From Anthostomella pinea (lineage: Eukaryota > Ascomycota > Sordariomycetes > Xylariales > Xylariaceae): a stretch of DNA of 64,000 nt. The stretch is taken from assembly GCA_963556695.1 (NCBI GenBank), contig CAUWAG010000007.1, forward strand, positions 4,278,001-4,342,000, read 5' to 3'. Position 1 is the stretch's first letter. Each line of letters begins with the position of its first letter. The notes beneath the pieces were generated by a model that saw only the letters and a program-made list of their open reading frames with translations, searched no databases and was not told the DNA's origin. The position numbers and the translations under genes were made by a program. Positions 1-10,211 of this stretch are shown piece after piece.

Positions 1-2520
1 GAAGGGATGCAGCGAGCAAGGAATTTTGACTGGACGCCATGCGAACAGACTCTTTTTCTGTACTTGCCAGCCCTTTTTGAAGCACAGGAGAATACTGGTG
101 CTTGCCATACAGACTTACGATGCGAAGTCGCATTAGCCTGACTGGCTTTCCAGTCAAGGGAAGGACTTCGACCAGGTGTCGCCGATCCACTCAAGTGGAA
201 GAATGCGATGCTGCTGTATCAACTATATGGGGCGTCTATGGATATTGCGTCCGCTGCGTCGGCCCCATCGAGCTTGAGGTCTGCCGTCCCTTGGTACTGC
301 TGGCTGTCGGAGACGTGTCTGCAATGGACGCTACGGAGCTTCGAGCTTGTCTTGCGTGCAGACATGCGGCTCTTACTTCGACGGCCTCTACTACTATTGC
401 ACAGCAAAAAGGGGGGCGATTAGGGATGAGTCTGTTGTTGTTGGTGCATAAGGAAGAGAGGAAGATGTGCACGAGTGGAAGTGGCCTGTGGGCAAATATC
501 CCCAAAGTGGGGACTGGTGGTCATGTGACCACGCAACAACTACACTGGCTGGCTTCCGCTGAGTGCACTGCTTGGACATTCTGCGCTACAACGTCGGCCC
601 GGCTGTATCACCAATGGGGCGTCCAACGACAACGAAAGTCCGGGGGATGAAGGAAGAGTCGCCGCAAGAGTTGGCTCGCTAGACCATCATCAACCGCCAT
701 CGAGAGTCCTCTCATACCGGTGAAATGGTTTTATCGTGGCTGAGGGCTCGAGTCTGCGGCTATATGCACGGGAAAGACATGGAAAAGACATGGAAAAGAC
801 ATAAAAAAGACATAGAAAAGACATAGAAAAGACATAGAAAAGACATGGAAAAGACATGGAAAAGACATGGAAAAGCCGGGCTGGACTGCCGACTTCATGC
901 TGGGAGACTCGCTCTGACATCCTTGGACATTTCAAAGGATCTCTCAGTCTGCGTAGGAGACTTGGCGACTCGCTCAGGCGATGATTGTAATGGCGCATGA
1001 GTCGGGGTGCTTATTGGCGGCATGAGAGTTTGGAAAGGACAGCATGGCCACTGCCCTGACGGTGTGCCTCTCCATTTCGGCTCCTGGGATAGGTAGCTTG
1101 CCGCGAGAGTACAATCTTGCTCGTGCAAAGCTGAGTCAGGGAAACACGCCAGAGTCCGAGTCTATCGGCGTTAACAACATTGCGGAACGCCATAGCCCAC
1201 TCGTCCCTACAGTCCACTTTCAAGCGACATATTGAGGGCATTGTGGCAAGTGGCTATCTCCGAAAACTACCTTTATCGCCGCAAGGTACATCCCCTTTAC
1301 CATTCCAAGGGCTTCGAGTCTCACGAATAGGTGGCTACACTTGGCTCTCATTAGGTAAGCTCTTCGACCGCAAGGGAAGAGCCAAACCTAAATACCTCAA
1401 GATACAGAAAAAGCTAAGCCCCCGTGCTATACGCTGAGTCTAGCAGGATAAGACGCCGCAATCCGTCTCAATCTACCAAAACCTTAACCATTGATAGGTT
1501 AGAGAAGTCTATGCAAGACACCGCAGGAGATCCTTCAGGTGATGTACCTAGGTTTTGGTGAGCTGGTGCCAATGACCGCTCAAGGGGATGCCTTTCGCTT
1601 GGCCAACAACGAGTATACAAAGACGTATGGATGCCCAGTGTACAACCACGGAAAAATTCAAGTACTGACTGGACGCATGCCCCTTGGTGAGCCAATTGCA
1701 TTACACTCAGTACCCAGCCAGGAGCCGGCTTGCATGGGGCTCAACAACAGATTGGAGGATCCCCCCATGTAATGGGCGGCTGTGCAGGGCCACCAAGGGC
1801 TCGCAGACAGACCTGGAACAGACGGAACCCTCTAACTATGGTAACTTGCGCAGAAGTAGCCAGGCGGCTTGAGGTGCGTCGAAGCCTCTTCTGACTCATG
1901 ACTCTCTCAAAGCTAATATGTTATAGTCCATCAGCAACGGACTGCTAGTTAGACGGATGCAAAAAGTAAAATGCTCACGCCCTTCACCTCAGCCAGCTTC
2001 TGACGGCACCTTTCAGAGAGTTAGGGACGCTGGCTGTGATGATGGTACCCTTGTCTAGCGGTCGAAGGCGCCAGAGACCAGTTGAGTCGAACGAGCAACG
2101 GATCGGTAGGCGGTCTAGACCCAGCCCCCATAAGTCTCCGTGGGCGCCATGTTGAGAGAATTACAGACCAAACTTAAATATTTGGATATACTGGCACAAG
2201 CAGACGGCGGGTGGCGGACGGAGACTTGCGAGGGTTCAGAGCTAACTACTTATACATTGAGATCTAGTTGGGCAAGGTGATCATGCATACCGATACTCCG
2301 GGGTTTGTTGTGAAGATTAAACAAGCTCACATGCCTAGGTATCGTTGGAGGCATGGATTTGATCTGCCACATGGGACATATTACGTGCCATGGCTGAGTC
2401 AATTGTATAGTAAGGTTCATGAAAAGTGCAAAACCTTAACAACACACCGCAGCCACGTTCCTATACACTTCGGAGAAACGATTTTTTAACTATACTTATA
2501 TCTGGCGCCGCCTGACTGCG
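1..2520. other. Gene-poor region, no supported gene
   Basis: I see no recognisable protein domain, splice-consistent gene or RNA gene here. The longest open frame (182 residues, 102-650, +) begins at a TTG and resembles nothing I know. The only clear structure is the short tandem repeat at 771-876. Confidence 0.5.
771..876. repeat. 11-bp minisatellite (GACATGGAAAA-type)
   Basis: About nine to ten tandem copies of an 11-bp unit, gacat(g/a)gaaaa, with a few variants (for example gacataaaaaa). The outer copies carry G and the central copies carry A at the sixth position. It lies outside any supported gene. Confidence 0.9.
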
Positions 2521-2571
2521 AGGCACCTCCCTCCCTTCTTTGCAATCCAACCCTGCAAGTACTCCTCACAA

Positions 2572-2681
2572 CCGACCTTGTCTCGATCCTTCGACACTTC
2601 ATACACTGCTACCCATTAACATCCACAAGCACCACGGCCGACATTGTCTCGAACCGTCGAGACTTCATACACAGCTACCCA
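2572..2681. repeat. Imperfect 66-bp-period direct duplication in a 5' leader
   Basis: Two ~44-bp copies start at 2572 and 2638. Both read ccgac(c/a)ttgtctcga, then a variable stretch, then acttcatacac, then gctaccca. They lie directly upstream of the start at 2748, so they are probably in its promoter or 5' leader. Confidence 0.75.
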
Positions 2682-2747
2682 GGTAGCATTCAGAGGCACC
2701 AGCACCAACACGAATGGTCTCCGGAATTACTGACAAGATCACCCATC

Positions 2748-3854
2748 ATGTATCTCAATATTGATGATATTGTACTCCGGAATGTTCGATTATTTCCCAA
2801 GCCACTGGACGCGATCTTAGCCGGGGCGACTTATCCAGCCAGAACACAGTTGCCTCCTCCCCAGCCAGCACCAGTGGCCGAATTGCCGCCATCACCAGTG
2901 GCCAAGATGACGGAAGAGGACATCCGGCAGCAGATAGAGGAGCTCCGGCAGCGGGTAAAGAACTCGCAATCAAGATGTAAGAAGCTTACTAATAAGTTTG
3001 TACAGGAGGTCGTGCAACCTGAACAGCAGGCAGAACCATCGATAGAAGCCTCTCAGCCTGCGAGTATTCTCTCGGACGAAGGCGCCACGGAGACTCCTCT
3101 CCCGGCACCTACCGGGACGAAGCGCAAGGCTTCTAAGACTCTGTCATTAACCGCAGCAACTAAGAAAACCAAAGCCAGCAACACGGACTACGAGAAAGTG
3201 AAAGGAAACAGTCTGAACAGTGATGAGATAGGTTGCAAAGCGACCCAGCCTTGTGACCGCTGCAGGGACAAATCCCGGGAGTGCCGAGTCGCCCTTGATC
3301 CCGGGAAGCCCTTCAACTCGTTCAAGTGCGGCCACTGTATCAGCCAAAAGCTCAGCTGCAGCTTCAGCGCGACCACCCCGGGTATTGACTACCCGCCTAA
3401 TGAAGAGCGCGACGAGAAGGAGAAAAAGAAGAAGGAATCGCGTAAGACGGCGGCGGCCACATTGGAAACCAAGAAGAAGCTTCGCAACGCGAATGAGATT
3501 CCGGACATGCGTTCACCCTCCGCGGAAGCCTCCGGGTCGGGCCTTTCGAAGAGTCCCGCCGAGCGTTCCCCATCTGAAGCCTCCGGGTCAGGCTCTGCGC
3601 CCGATCTTGGACCTTTTTCTTTGCCGGTTGGCGTTTACAAGAAGGGCACCTGGGCGGCGGAACGGAGTCGTTGGAATGCCATCAACGTTGTCGATGGGAG
3701 AGTGTTGGGCTTTTTCCCTGCCACTAAAACGCAAGAGGCCCGGGGAGTGATGTGGCCCGGGACAATGAGGAGGCAGACAATGGCAGGTCCGCCCGATGAC
3801 GATGATGCGGAACAGCCTCTTCGTGAGCCGTCGTACTTGACGTCCACCACCTGA
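2748..3854 (+). CDS. Hypothetical protein with mid-sequence Zn2Cys6-like cluster
   Basis: A 368-residue single-exon protein starting at ATG 2748; M54 (MTEEDIRQQ) is an alternative start. A short coiled-coil-like Glu/Lys/Arg/Gln-rich helix follows M54. Basic, NLS-like Lys/Arg stretches follow (GTKRKASK and later KKTKAS). Around residues 163-205 the cysteines are spaced CX2CX6C (CDRCRDKSREC), then about 14 residues, then CX2CX6C (CGHCISQKLSC). This is the fungal Zn2Cys6 layout with a long central loop, sitting mid-protein instead of near the N-terminus. The C-terminal half is low complexity with a duplicated EASGSG segment. No fungal_trans middle-homology region is visible. The Cys spacing is seen directly; zinc and DNA binding are inferred from the family. 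It could instead be a non-DNA-binding member of an expanded lineage-specific family. Confidence 0.7.
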   Translation: MYLNIDDIVLRNVRLFPKPLDAILAGATYPARTQLPPPQPAPVAELPPSPVAKMTEEDIRQQIEELRQRVKNSQSRCKKLTNKFVQEVVQPEQQAEPSIEASQPASILSDEGATETPLPAPTGTKRKASKTLSLTAATKKTKASNTDYEKVKGNSLNSDEIGCKATQPCDRCRDKSRECRVALDPGKPFNSFKCGHCISQKLSCSFSATTPGIDYPPNEERDEKEKKKKESRKTAAATLETKKKLRNANEIPDMRSPSAEASGSGLSKSPAERSPSEASGSGSAPDLGPFSLPVGVYKKGTWAAERSRWNAINVVDGRVLGFFPATKTQEARGVMWPGTMRRQTMAGPPDDDDAEQPLREPSYLTSTT

Positions 3855-4858
3855 TTGCACTTGCCACTGCCGCGTGCGACTCCTCCAAAGACTGCAGTCT
3901 GGACTGTATACCGCAGGCAGCTCCCGCCAGGCCGAGCTAAACAGTCTAGCAGTCTGCTTTCTGTTGTCATTCTATTACACCAGCACTTGCATTTCCCTGC
4001 GACCGACACGCGTTTGATGTCGGGACGACCTGGGAGGGAGCTATGCGCCATGAACAGAAGGGGAGATGTAGTAGTAGTGTACACTGTACACTGTACAATG
4101 TGCACTATGTGCGAAATTCCAGTGACGTTCACGGCGACATAGTTGTTAGATAGGTTGAGTTGTCGGGCTAGACTGACTTCACCTTGGTTATGTTAGCGAC
4201 TCTGTAGGTGCCTTGTATATTGGTACCTTTAGTTTTAGTAAGGAAACTTCCCCCAAAAAGAACCTTTTCCCATTGATATGCAGTGACAAGTGTTATGTTG
4301 ATTAAGGCGCCCCAGTATCGCTGGGGAGGTGACAGAGGTGCCGATGAGGCTATTCCTACTAGGTATGCGGTGCAGAGCTGAGCGATGGTATGCCTTCCCC
4401 CCTATTCCCCGGCTTTACAGCGGGTTTAGTGATGGATTCACAGCCGCCACAGCCACCAGGACTCGCTGAGCCACACCCTCCATGTGTGATCATGCTGCGT
4501 ACACAGTATGAGTGCTGAGCCTGATACGCTGAGTTCGGTCGCTGATTCTTCATCCCATCGCCGTGACCACAAGCAATGAATTGCACAGATTCGGCTCCAG
4601 TAGGGCGCTGAGCTCATTCCGTCTGTCCAAGCGGATGCTTCAGAAACGGTGACACCATGGATCGAAGCCGGAAATAGTAAGTCCTCGCGAAACCGCTACA
4701 AACCGCGCATTGATCGGGTCGTCGCACCGCCGCCGAGGGCGATGTCGCTCGCCTGTGTAGCAGCGTGTGGGAAGTCCCCCCGATACAGGTGTAGCTTCCA
4801 TGATACGTCCTGGGCATCTCACCTGTCCCTACTCGATTGAGGAGGCGTCTTACCAGCC
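3855..4858. other. Intergenic, about 1 kb
   Basis: No supported gene. It holds the 3' region of the Zn-cluster gene, a small GTACACT/GTACAAT direct repeat near 4078-4105, and the presumed promoter of the FAD oxidoreductase gene. Confidence 0.5.
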
Positions 4859-6347
4859 ATGGATCCACGCAATGCCATCCCAGTGACTCTCCCAAGAGAC
4901 AAGCCCACGCAGAGCTACTGGCAGCTCGAACCAGACGAGATCGCTGACCTGCGCTCTACCGAGTCTCTCCCGAGCGACGCGGATGTGGTGATCATTGGGA
5001 GTGGCATCACCGGCGCTGCTGTGGCTTATAACCTCTTGAGCAATGGAGCTCAGAACGTGGTGATGCTCGAGGCGCGACAGGCCTGCTCCGGTGCCACTGG
5101 ACGCAATGGTACGTCCCGTGGCAATCCCTTCCCCTTGCCATTATACTACTCTTACTGACCTGAGTGGTTACGCTGTAGGCGGACACACGAAAGCTGCCTC
5201 GTACCGTTCGTTCCTCCAGCACCAGCAAGACCACGGCACGGCCACGGCTGTCAAGATCGCCCGTCTCGAGCTCGCCAACATCCGCGCCGTGCATACGTTC
5301 GCCAGGGAACATGGACTTGACTGCGATAGCAACCCCTGCGGTACCGTCGACGTGATCTATGATGCGAAGCAGTGGGAGGCCGACCAGCGTGCCGTGAAAG
5401 CCATGCAAGCTGCGATGCCTGGCGACGATGCCTCCGTCTATACCTTGCACAGCGCTGAAGAGGTGCGCGAGAAGTTCTACTGTGGTAAGGGTGGGAACGA
5501 AGCTGTCTCGGGCGGGATCTCGTACGAGGCGGGAAGCCTTAGTGCGTACAAGCTGGGCAGCGGTATCCTGAAGCTCGATTTACAGAAGGGTTTGAACTTG
5601 CAGACAAACACGCCGGCCCTTAGTCTGAACAAGGTCGACGATAGTGGTAGGTGGCAGGTTGAGACGCCGAGGGGCACAGTCACAACCAAGAGAGTAGTGG
5701 CGGCCACCAACGGATACACAGCGCACTTGTTGAAGAGATTCCAAGGCGTCATCGTTCCATTGCGTGGGCACGTCACCGCGCAGAGACCCGGACAGAATAT
5801 GCCCAAGGAGGGGTTGCCGGCGACGTACAGTTTTATCTACGAAAATGGCTATGACTACATGATCCAACGAGCGAAAGGTCCGCAGTTTGAAGGGGACATA
5901 GTGATTGGAGGCAGCTTGACCGCGGCACCTGCGGATGGTCTCGAGGAATACGGCACGACGGACGACACCGGCTTCGACGAGGTCATCGTCCAGACCCTGA
6001 ATACGACGCTACCTGAGTACTTTGGCGAAAGCTGGGGTGAGGATCATCCTGATGGGCGCGTGCGCAAGACCTGGACTGGTATCATGGGCTATAGCCCAGA
6101 CGGGTTTCCGTTCGTGGGCGAGATGCCCGGTGAGGAGGACCTATGGATATCCTGTAGCTTCCAAGGGCACGGTATGGTGCTCTGTTGGATGTGTGCTCGT
6201 GCTCTGGTCGCTATGATGGAGGGTCATGACAACCAGGAACTAGACTCCTGGTTTCCTGAGGCTTTTCGAGTCAGCGAGAAGAGGCTCGCGCTCAGCTTTC
6301 GTGGTCGTCTACATACTGGCGCCGAGCCTTCACCTTATGATAGTTGA
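4859..6347 (+). CDS. FAD-dependent oxidoreductase, DAO family
   Basis: Two exons, 4859-5108 and 5179-6347, joined across a 70-nt intron (GTACGT donor, CTGTAG acceptor) give 472 residues. The Rossmann FAD-binding motif VIIGSGITGAAVAYNLL lies at about residues 42-58, followed by an acidic ribose-binding residue (MLEAR). The intron falls inside the conserved SGATGRNGGH segment that contacts the flavin in DAO-family (PF01266) enzymes, and the join restores it exactly. The C-terminal GYSPDGFPFVGEMPG and FQGHGM segments are typical of the family's second FAD contact. It is probably a cytosolic or peroxisomal amine/amino-acid-type oxidase acting on an unknown substrate; no signal peptide is visible. 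The nearest gene is the frameshifted NAD(P)-binding gene on the other strand. Confidence 0.88.
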
Positions 6348-6538
6348 GTCGAGACTTTACGGCTTAGGGGAAGTGATATGGCGAACGTGCCGCCAATGCA
6401 TTCTACCTACACTACTCTGTCCTGTGTCTTGTACCGCCTACTTTTGGGTATCCGAAAAACTTGGCGACCTACACCGTCTGCTTGCCCTATCCCCATTCGA
6501 TAGAGTACGTCACTCTGCTGCAAAGCATAGCGCCACAT

Positions 6539-7199
6539 TCACTTCCTGGCATAGTGACTGAACTGGCACGTATGCACGGCGGAGGGGTCCATGACGGTGC
6601 GGTAGTTGTACGCAGCGCAGTCCTTGTGCGTCCCGATGCTGAACTGGGTCTCCGACCGCTCCAGTGTGCCCTTTGAAGGCCCGTCCGAACCTATGCCCGC
6701 GAGATGGACGCTCCACTCAATGTCCTTCGCCTCAGTCGTCAGGTATTCGTGCACAACCTCGTTGTCTTCGTGTTGCCCGCCGTAGCCGCGAGCAACGGTA
6801 TAGCGAATGGCCCAAAGAAGCCACGGCAGCTGGCCTGCGTAGGGCCGAGTCAATCCTCCGGCCTGGTACAGGAAGCGCCTCACGTTGTGTCGCCGCATGG
6901 AGGGGATCAGCTTCTTCACGAATGCCGTGTTGATCTTGGCGCGTCGTTGTGCGTTCACGTCCCCGAGCATCGAGACGGTAGTCGACTCCGGCCACCAGTC
7001 CGTCGGTGTCGAGTGTGTCGTCGGTGATGGAGCCTTGCAAGATCTGAAGGTCCTTGTTGTCTCGGACTTCGCTGGGAAGTTTGTCGGGTGTCCTAACGAG
7101 CGCTCGCACTTTGTGGCCGTCTTGAAGAGCTTGGATGACGAAGTGTTTGCCTGTCCCGCCAGTGGCGCCGAGCACGAGAAATGTTGCGCGGTGGGCCAT
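6539..7199 (-). pseudogene. NAD(P)-binding (NmrA/SDR-like) gene with a frameshift
   Basis: Reading from ATG 7199, the protein opens with a clear dinucleotide-binding fold (LVLGATGGTGKHFV) and continues as an NmrA/NAD_binding_10-like protein (RALVRTPDKLP, then VAGVDY). At about 6976-6981 the homology jumps to another frame (VSMLGDVNAQRRAK). That frame runs to the stop at 6539 through RFLYQAGG and VVHEYL. The two frames abut without room for an intron, and one extra base in a TACCGTC context explains the shift. The intact product would be about 219 residues, probably an NAD(P)H-dependent reductase or redox sensor. Either the gene is recently inactivated or the consensus has a one-base error; the sequence alone cannot tell which. 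Confidence 0.75.
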
Positions 7200-7882
7200 G
7201 GTCGTACTGTGTGCGTGCGTGGTCGTTTTATGAGATGGTGTGATGTCCAGAGGAATACATGGACGAGGTGATATCGTCTAGGACGTAGTCTCATGTCTTG
7301 ATATAGATAAAGTAAGGAGCTCGAATATAGACTCGAGACCCAAATAGAGACAACAATAACTCCGTCACTAATAAATACAGCCTTAGCTCCGTCAATAATA
7401 CATCCTTAACTCCTTCAAGCGCTCAGTCGAGGTTAGATTCCTCCGCAACTCTAGGGATCGCGAGCCACCCCGGCCGACCTCAGAAGCCCGACCCCGAGCT
7501 GCCCCTACCCCCGAGATCCTAGTCGCGTCGGGTAGAGAATACCATCGGTCTCTAGCGCCGTGATGGTTAAACCGAGCCTTTACGACTAATAGGATAATAT
7601 CACGAATATGCCAACAATATACATTACTTATACTCAGGATATATGCTCTAATGTTTATAACCTAGTAATATTATCAAATCTTAAGTTACGATCTCAGTAA
7701 TAAGGTCTATAAGGATATATATCGGTTATTGATAGTTACGTACTAGGGGGAAGAGATCGCAAGGCACTATCCCCATCGTTGATCATCATGAAACAATTAT
7801 ACAACACAAGCCTCCAGTCTGCCGCCTCGTATAGCCCCAGGCCCAGGACGCCCCGGGACGGCATATCCTTTCCCGTTATCTT
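7200..7882. other. AT-rich intergenic stretch with a degenerate repeat
   Basis: From about 7290 to 7790 the base composition turns AT-rich, with repeated ctccgtc-aataata phrases, against the GC-rich genes on either side. It includes one arm of an inverted repeat (7464-7566). The appearance suggests a decayed, possibly RIP-mutated repeat, but no coding remnant is recognisable. Confidence 0.5.
7464..7566 (+). repeat. Inverted repeat arm 1, flanking the FAD monooxygenase
   Basis: This stretch matches the reverse complement of 9785-9869. They share a 25-base identical core (starting CGGCCGACCTCAG), then CCCCCGAGATCC, AGTCGCG, CATCGGTCTC and GCCGT in the same order. This arm has about 19 extra bases that look like a local duplication of a CCCCGAG segment. 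Confidence 0.8.
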
Positions 7883-9343
7883 CTACGGCAGTAGATCTAG
7901 CTTCGGGTACTCTGGAATCTTCAAACCCCCCTTATCCTCCGGCATCATCTGATTGACAAGCTTGTCGATCCCCAGCCACGAGACCCAGGTCGCAATACTG
8001 TTAAAAACACCGACCCCCCACTTTGACTTCATATACAGGATCCCCGGCGCCCCAGGCGGCAGCTTCTGCGCCTCGTCGACAAACGGCCGCATGACCCTCT
8101 CGTAGCCCTTTAGCGCGGCTTCCACGTCGCCCCCGTGCCGCGCCAGCTCGCCCGCCAGCACGTACGCCCCCGTCAGCGCGAGCGTCGTCCCCATGCCCGT
8201 GATGGGGCTCGGCGTGTATCCCGCGTCGCCGACCAGCGCCACACGGCCCCGCGTCAGTTGGCAGCCCTTTACCTGCCCGATCTCCTGCGCGTAGAAGTCG
8301 GGGTCGGCACGCATCTCCCGCAGGAACCGCTCCGTCTGCCACCCCGCGCCGTCGAAGAGGCGCGCGAACGCGTCCATCTGCGCCGCGGCCGGTTCCTTCA
8401 GACACGCGCGCAGCTCGGCCGCCTCGGGGCCGTGCTCGGAGTCGACGTGCTTGGCGAGGTAGATCTGCGTGCGCGGCTGGTTCGCGCCCGACCGCACCAT
8501 GATGCCGCGGCTCCCGGGCGCTGAGAACCACTTGGCCAGGTCGTTGTCGTCGGCGGCGCGCGGGATCGTGAAGTAGGCGATGAAGAGGCGCAGCGACCTG
8601 AAGGTGGCGTCGCTGGCCGCCTGGCTGCCGAGCACCATGCGTCGCGTGCGCGAGCGCTGCCCGTCGGCACCAACAACAAGATCGTAGCTGCGCGTCGTGC
8701 CGTCGGAGAACGTGGCGGTCGCACCGGTGTCGTCTTGCGTCAGGTCGGTGACGGACCTGTCGAATTCGTAGTGTACGGTGCTTCCTCCGCTCTGCGTTGT
8801 CTCCTCCTTCCGCTCCTCCAGGCTCGCGCGGTAGAACACGCCCACCAGGTCCCCGCGCATGATCTCGAACTCGCTCGTGAAGGACTGCTGCCCGCGCCCG
8901 GACTCGTTCTTCCCGAACACGGCCCTCTGCTTGCCGTCGGCGTCTACGATCGTGAACCCGGCCTCGGACACGACGGCCTCGCGCACTGCGTCCGTCAGTC
9001 CCAGCTTGCGCACCACGGCGATGCCTTGTGCGCGCAGGTCGATCTGCAGCCCTGTCTGGTTTTCACGGCGAGAGCGTCAGTTCTATGTCCAACGGGCTAG
9101 GTCTCGGGATCGACCCGTGTCACACCAGGCAGACAAAGGGGGCCCCTTCGTGTTCTGCCAGAGTGATATGCTACCAGCCGTGCTTCAAGGGGAGGCAAAA
9201 ACAGGAGGGATACTGACCTGGCGTAGGCACGGCGCTCGCTCGACGACTGTTATCTCGTGCGATGCGGCGGAGGCGCGCCGGAGGAGGAGCGCCAGGGCGG
9301 GCCCGCAGACGCCGGCGCCGATGATGAGGATCTTGAGGGCCAT
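7883..9343 (-). CDS. FAD-dependent monooxygenase (PHBH/TetX-like fold)
   Basis: Two exons, 9343-9218 and 9055-7883, with a 162-nt phase-0 intron, give 432 residues. The small first exon supplies ATG and the Rossmann motif (IIGAGVCGPALALLL, residues about 7-21), ending in VVERAP. Exon 2 continues with TGLQIDLRAQG, the DG motif (VVGADGQRSRTR) and the GD motif (VALVGDAGYTPSP), which close the FAD site in group A aromatic-ring hydroxylases (PF01494). It is likely a cytosolic NAD(P)H-dependent hydroxylase of an unknown small molecule. It is compact and strongly GC-rich, sits between AT-rich sequence and two inverted repeat arms, and has no partner biosynthetic gene beside it. A model starting at 9016 would lack the FAD-binding motif and be wrong. 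Confidence 0.9.
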
Positions 9344-10211
9344 GCTCAATGGGGTTGTGTTGCTGCGCTGCCTAGTGTCTTGCTTGGGTATTGAAGCTAT
9401 GGCTGTTGTTATACGACGACAACGATGATGATTAATGAGTTAGTATGTGAGCCTTGTATTGATTACTTTATTCGTAATGGGCGATGACAACAAATATGTA
9501 CTATTTGAGAGCGGGATGCGACTCCGTCACAAGAACCGACCGAAGTCAAGTCCTGACTCGTGCCCCCGGTTCGGCCGTGTTTGGATGTCTCAAAGGCATT
9601 CGGTAACTCGCCGTGTGCGAGGAGCGCTCTCGTATCTAGCCGTGGGCACCACGCCATATTCTGGACAAATCTATGTACCTATGTCGTGTGAGTCCCTGGC
9701 GTAACAGCGGTACGGATGCCTGCTCGAAATGATATGATCGCCTGCATCTCTCCTTTTCCTCCCGTAGTTTTCGAGCAACCGGTCGATGACGGCGTGGAGA
9801 CCGATGGTGGTCCCCACTCGGCGCGACTGGGATCTCGGGGGTCGGGCTTCTGAGGTCGGCCGAGGTGGCTTGGTGCCAGGTGCCAGGGTGTCAACGAAGC
9901 ATGTATTAAGCCTCGTGACATTCTATGGAATCGCATTGTAACAAGGCCCAACTTCTCTGTTGTAGATACATGAGTGAGTGACTGTTCCCCGTCAGCTTAT
10001 GCCTCAAGGCAGTACCAGGTGGTTGCCGATTCCAGACCATTTGATCAAGGGCATAGTGGTGAACCATACTTAGCTACTAGACAGAGAAAAGCTTGATGAG
10101 AATACCCATGTTGTGGTTATGTCTTACTCGACCATATCAGTAGGGGAGCCACATTCTATCAGGGGCAGTAATCAAGCTAGAATGTATGGCAATCGGTCTC
10201 CATCTCTCGTA
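9344..10211. other. Intergenic between FAD monooxygenase and hmgA
   Basis: No supported gene. It contains the monooxygenase promoter side, inverted repeat arm 2 (9785-9869) and the 3' flank of the homogentisate dioxygenase gene. Confidence 0.5.
9785..9869 (-). repeat. Inverted repeat arm 2
   Basis: Reverse-complement counterpart of 7464-7566, with a 25-base identical core and several further matching blocks in the same order. Together the arms bracket the monooxygenase gene (7883-9343). Confidence 0.8.

Noticed and set aside
102..650. 182-residue plus-strand frame near the window start
   Set aside because: Begins at TTG, Cys/Thr/Leu-rich without known domain, and overlaps other frames of similar length on both strands.
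2748..3854. Classical GAL4-type regulator call
   Set aside because: Cluster is mid-protein with a long loop and no fungal_trans domain, so only a Zn2Cys6-like label is justified.
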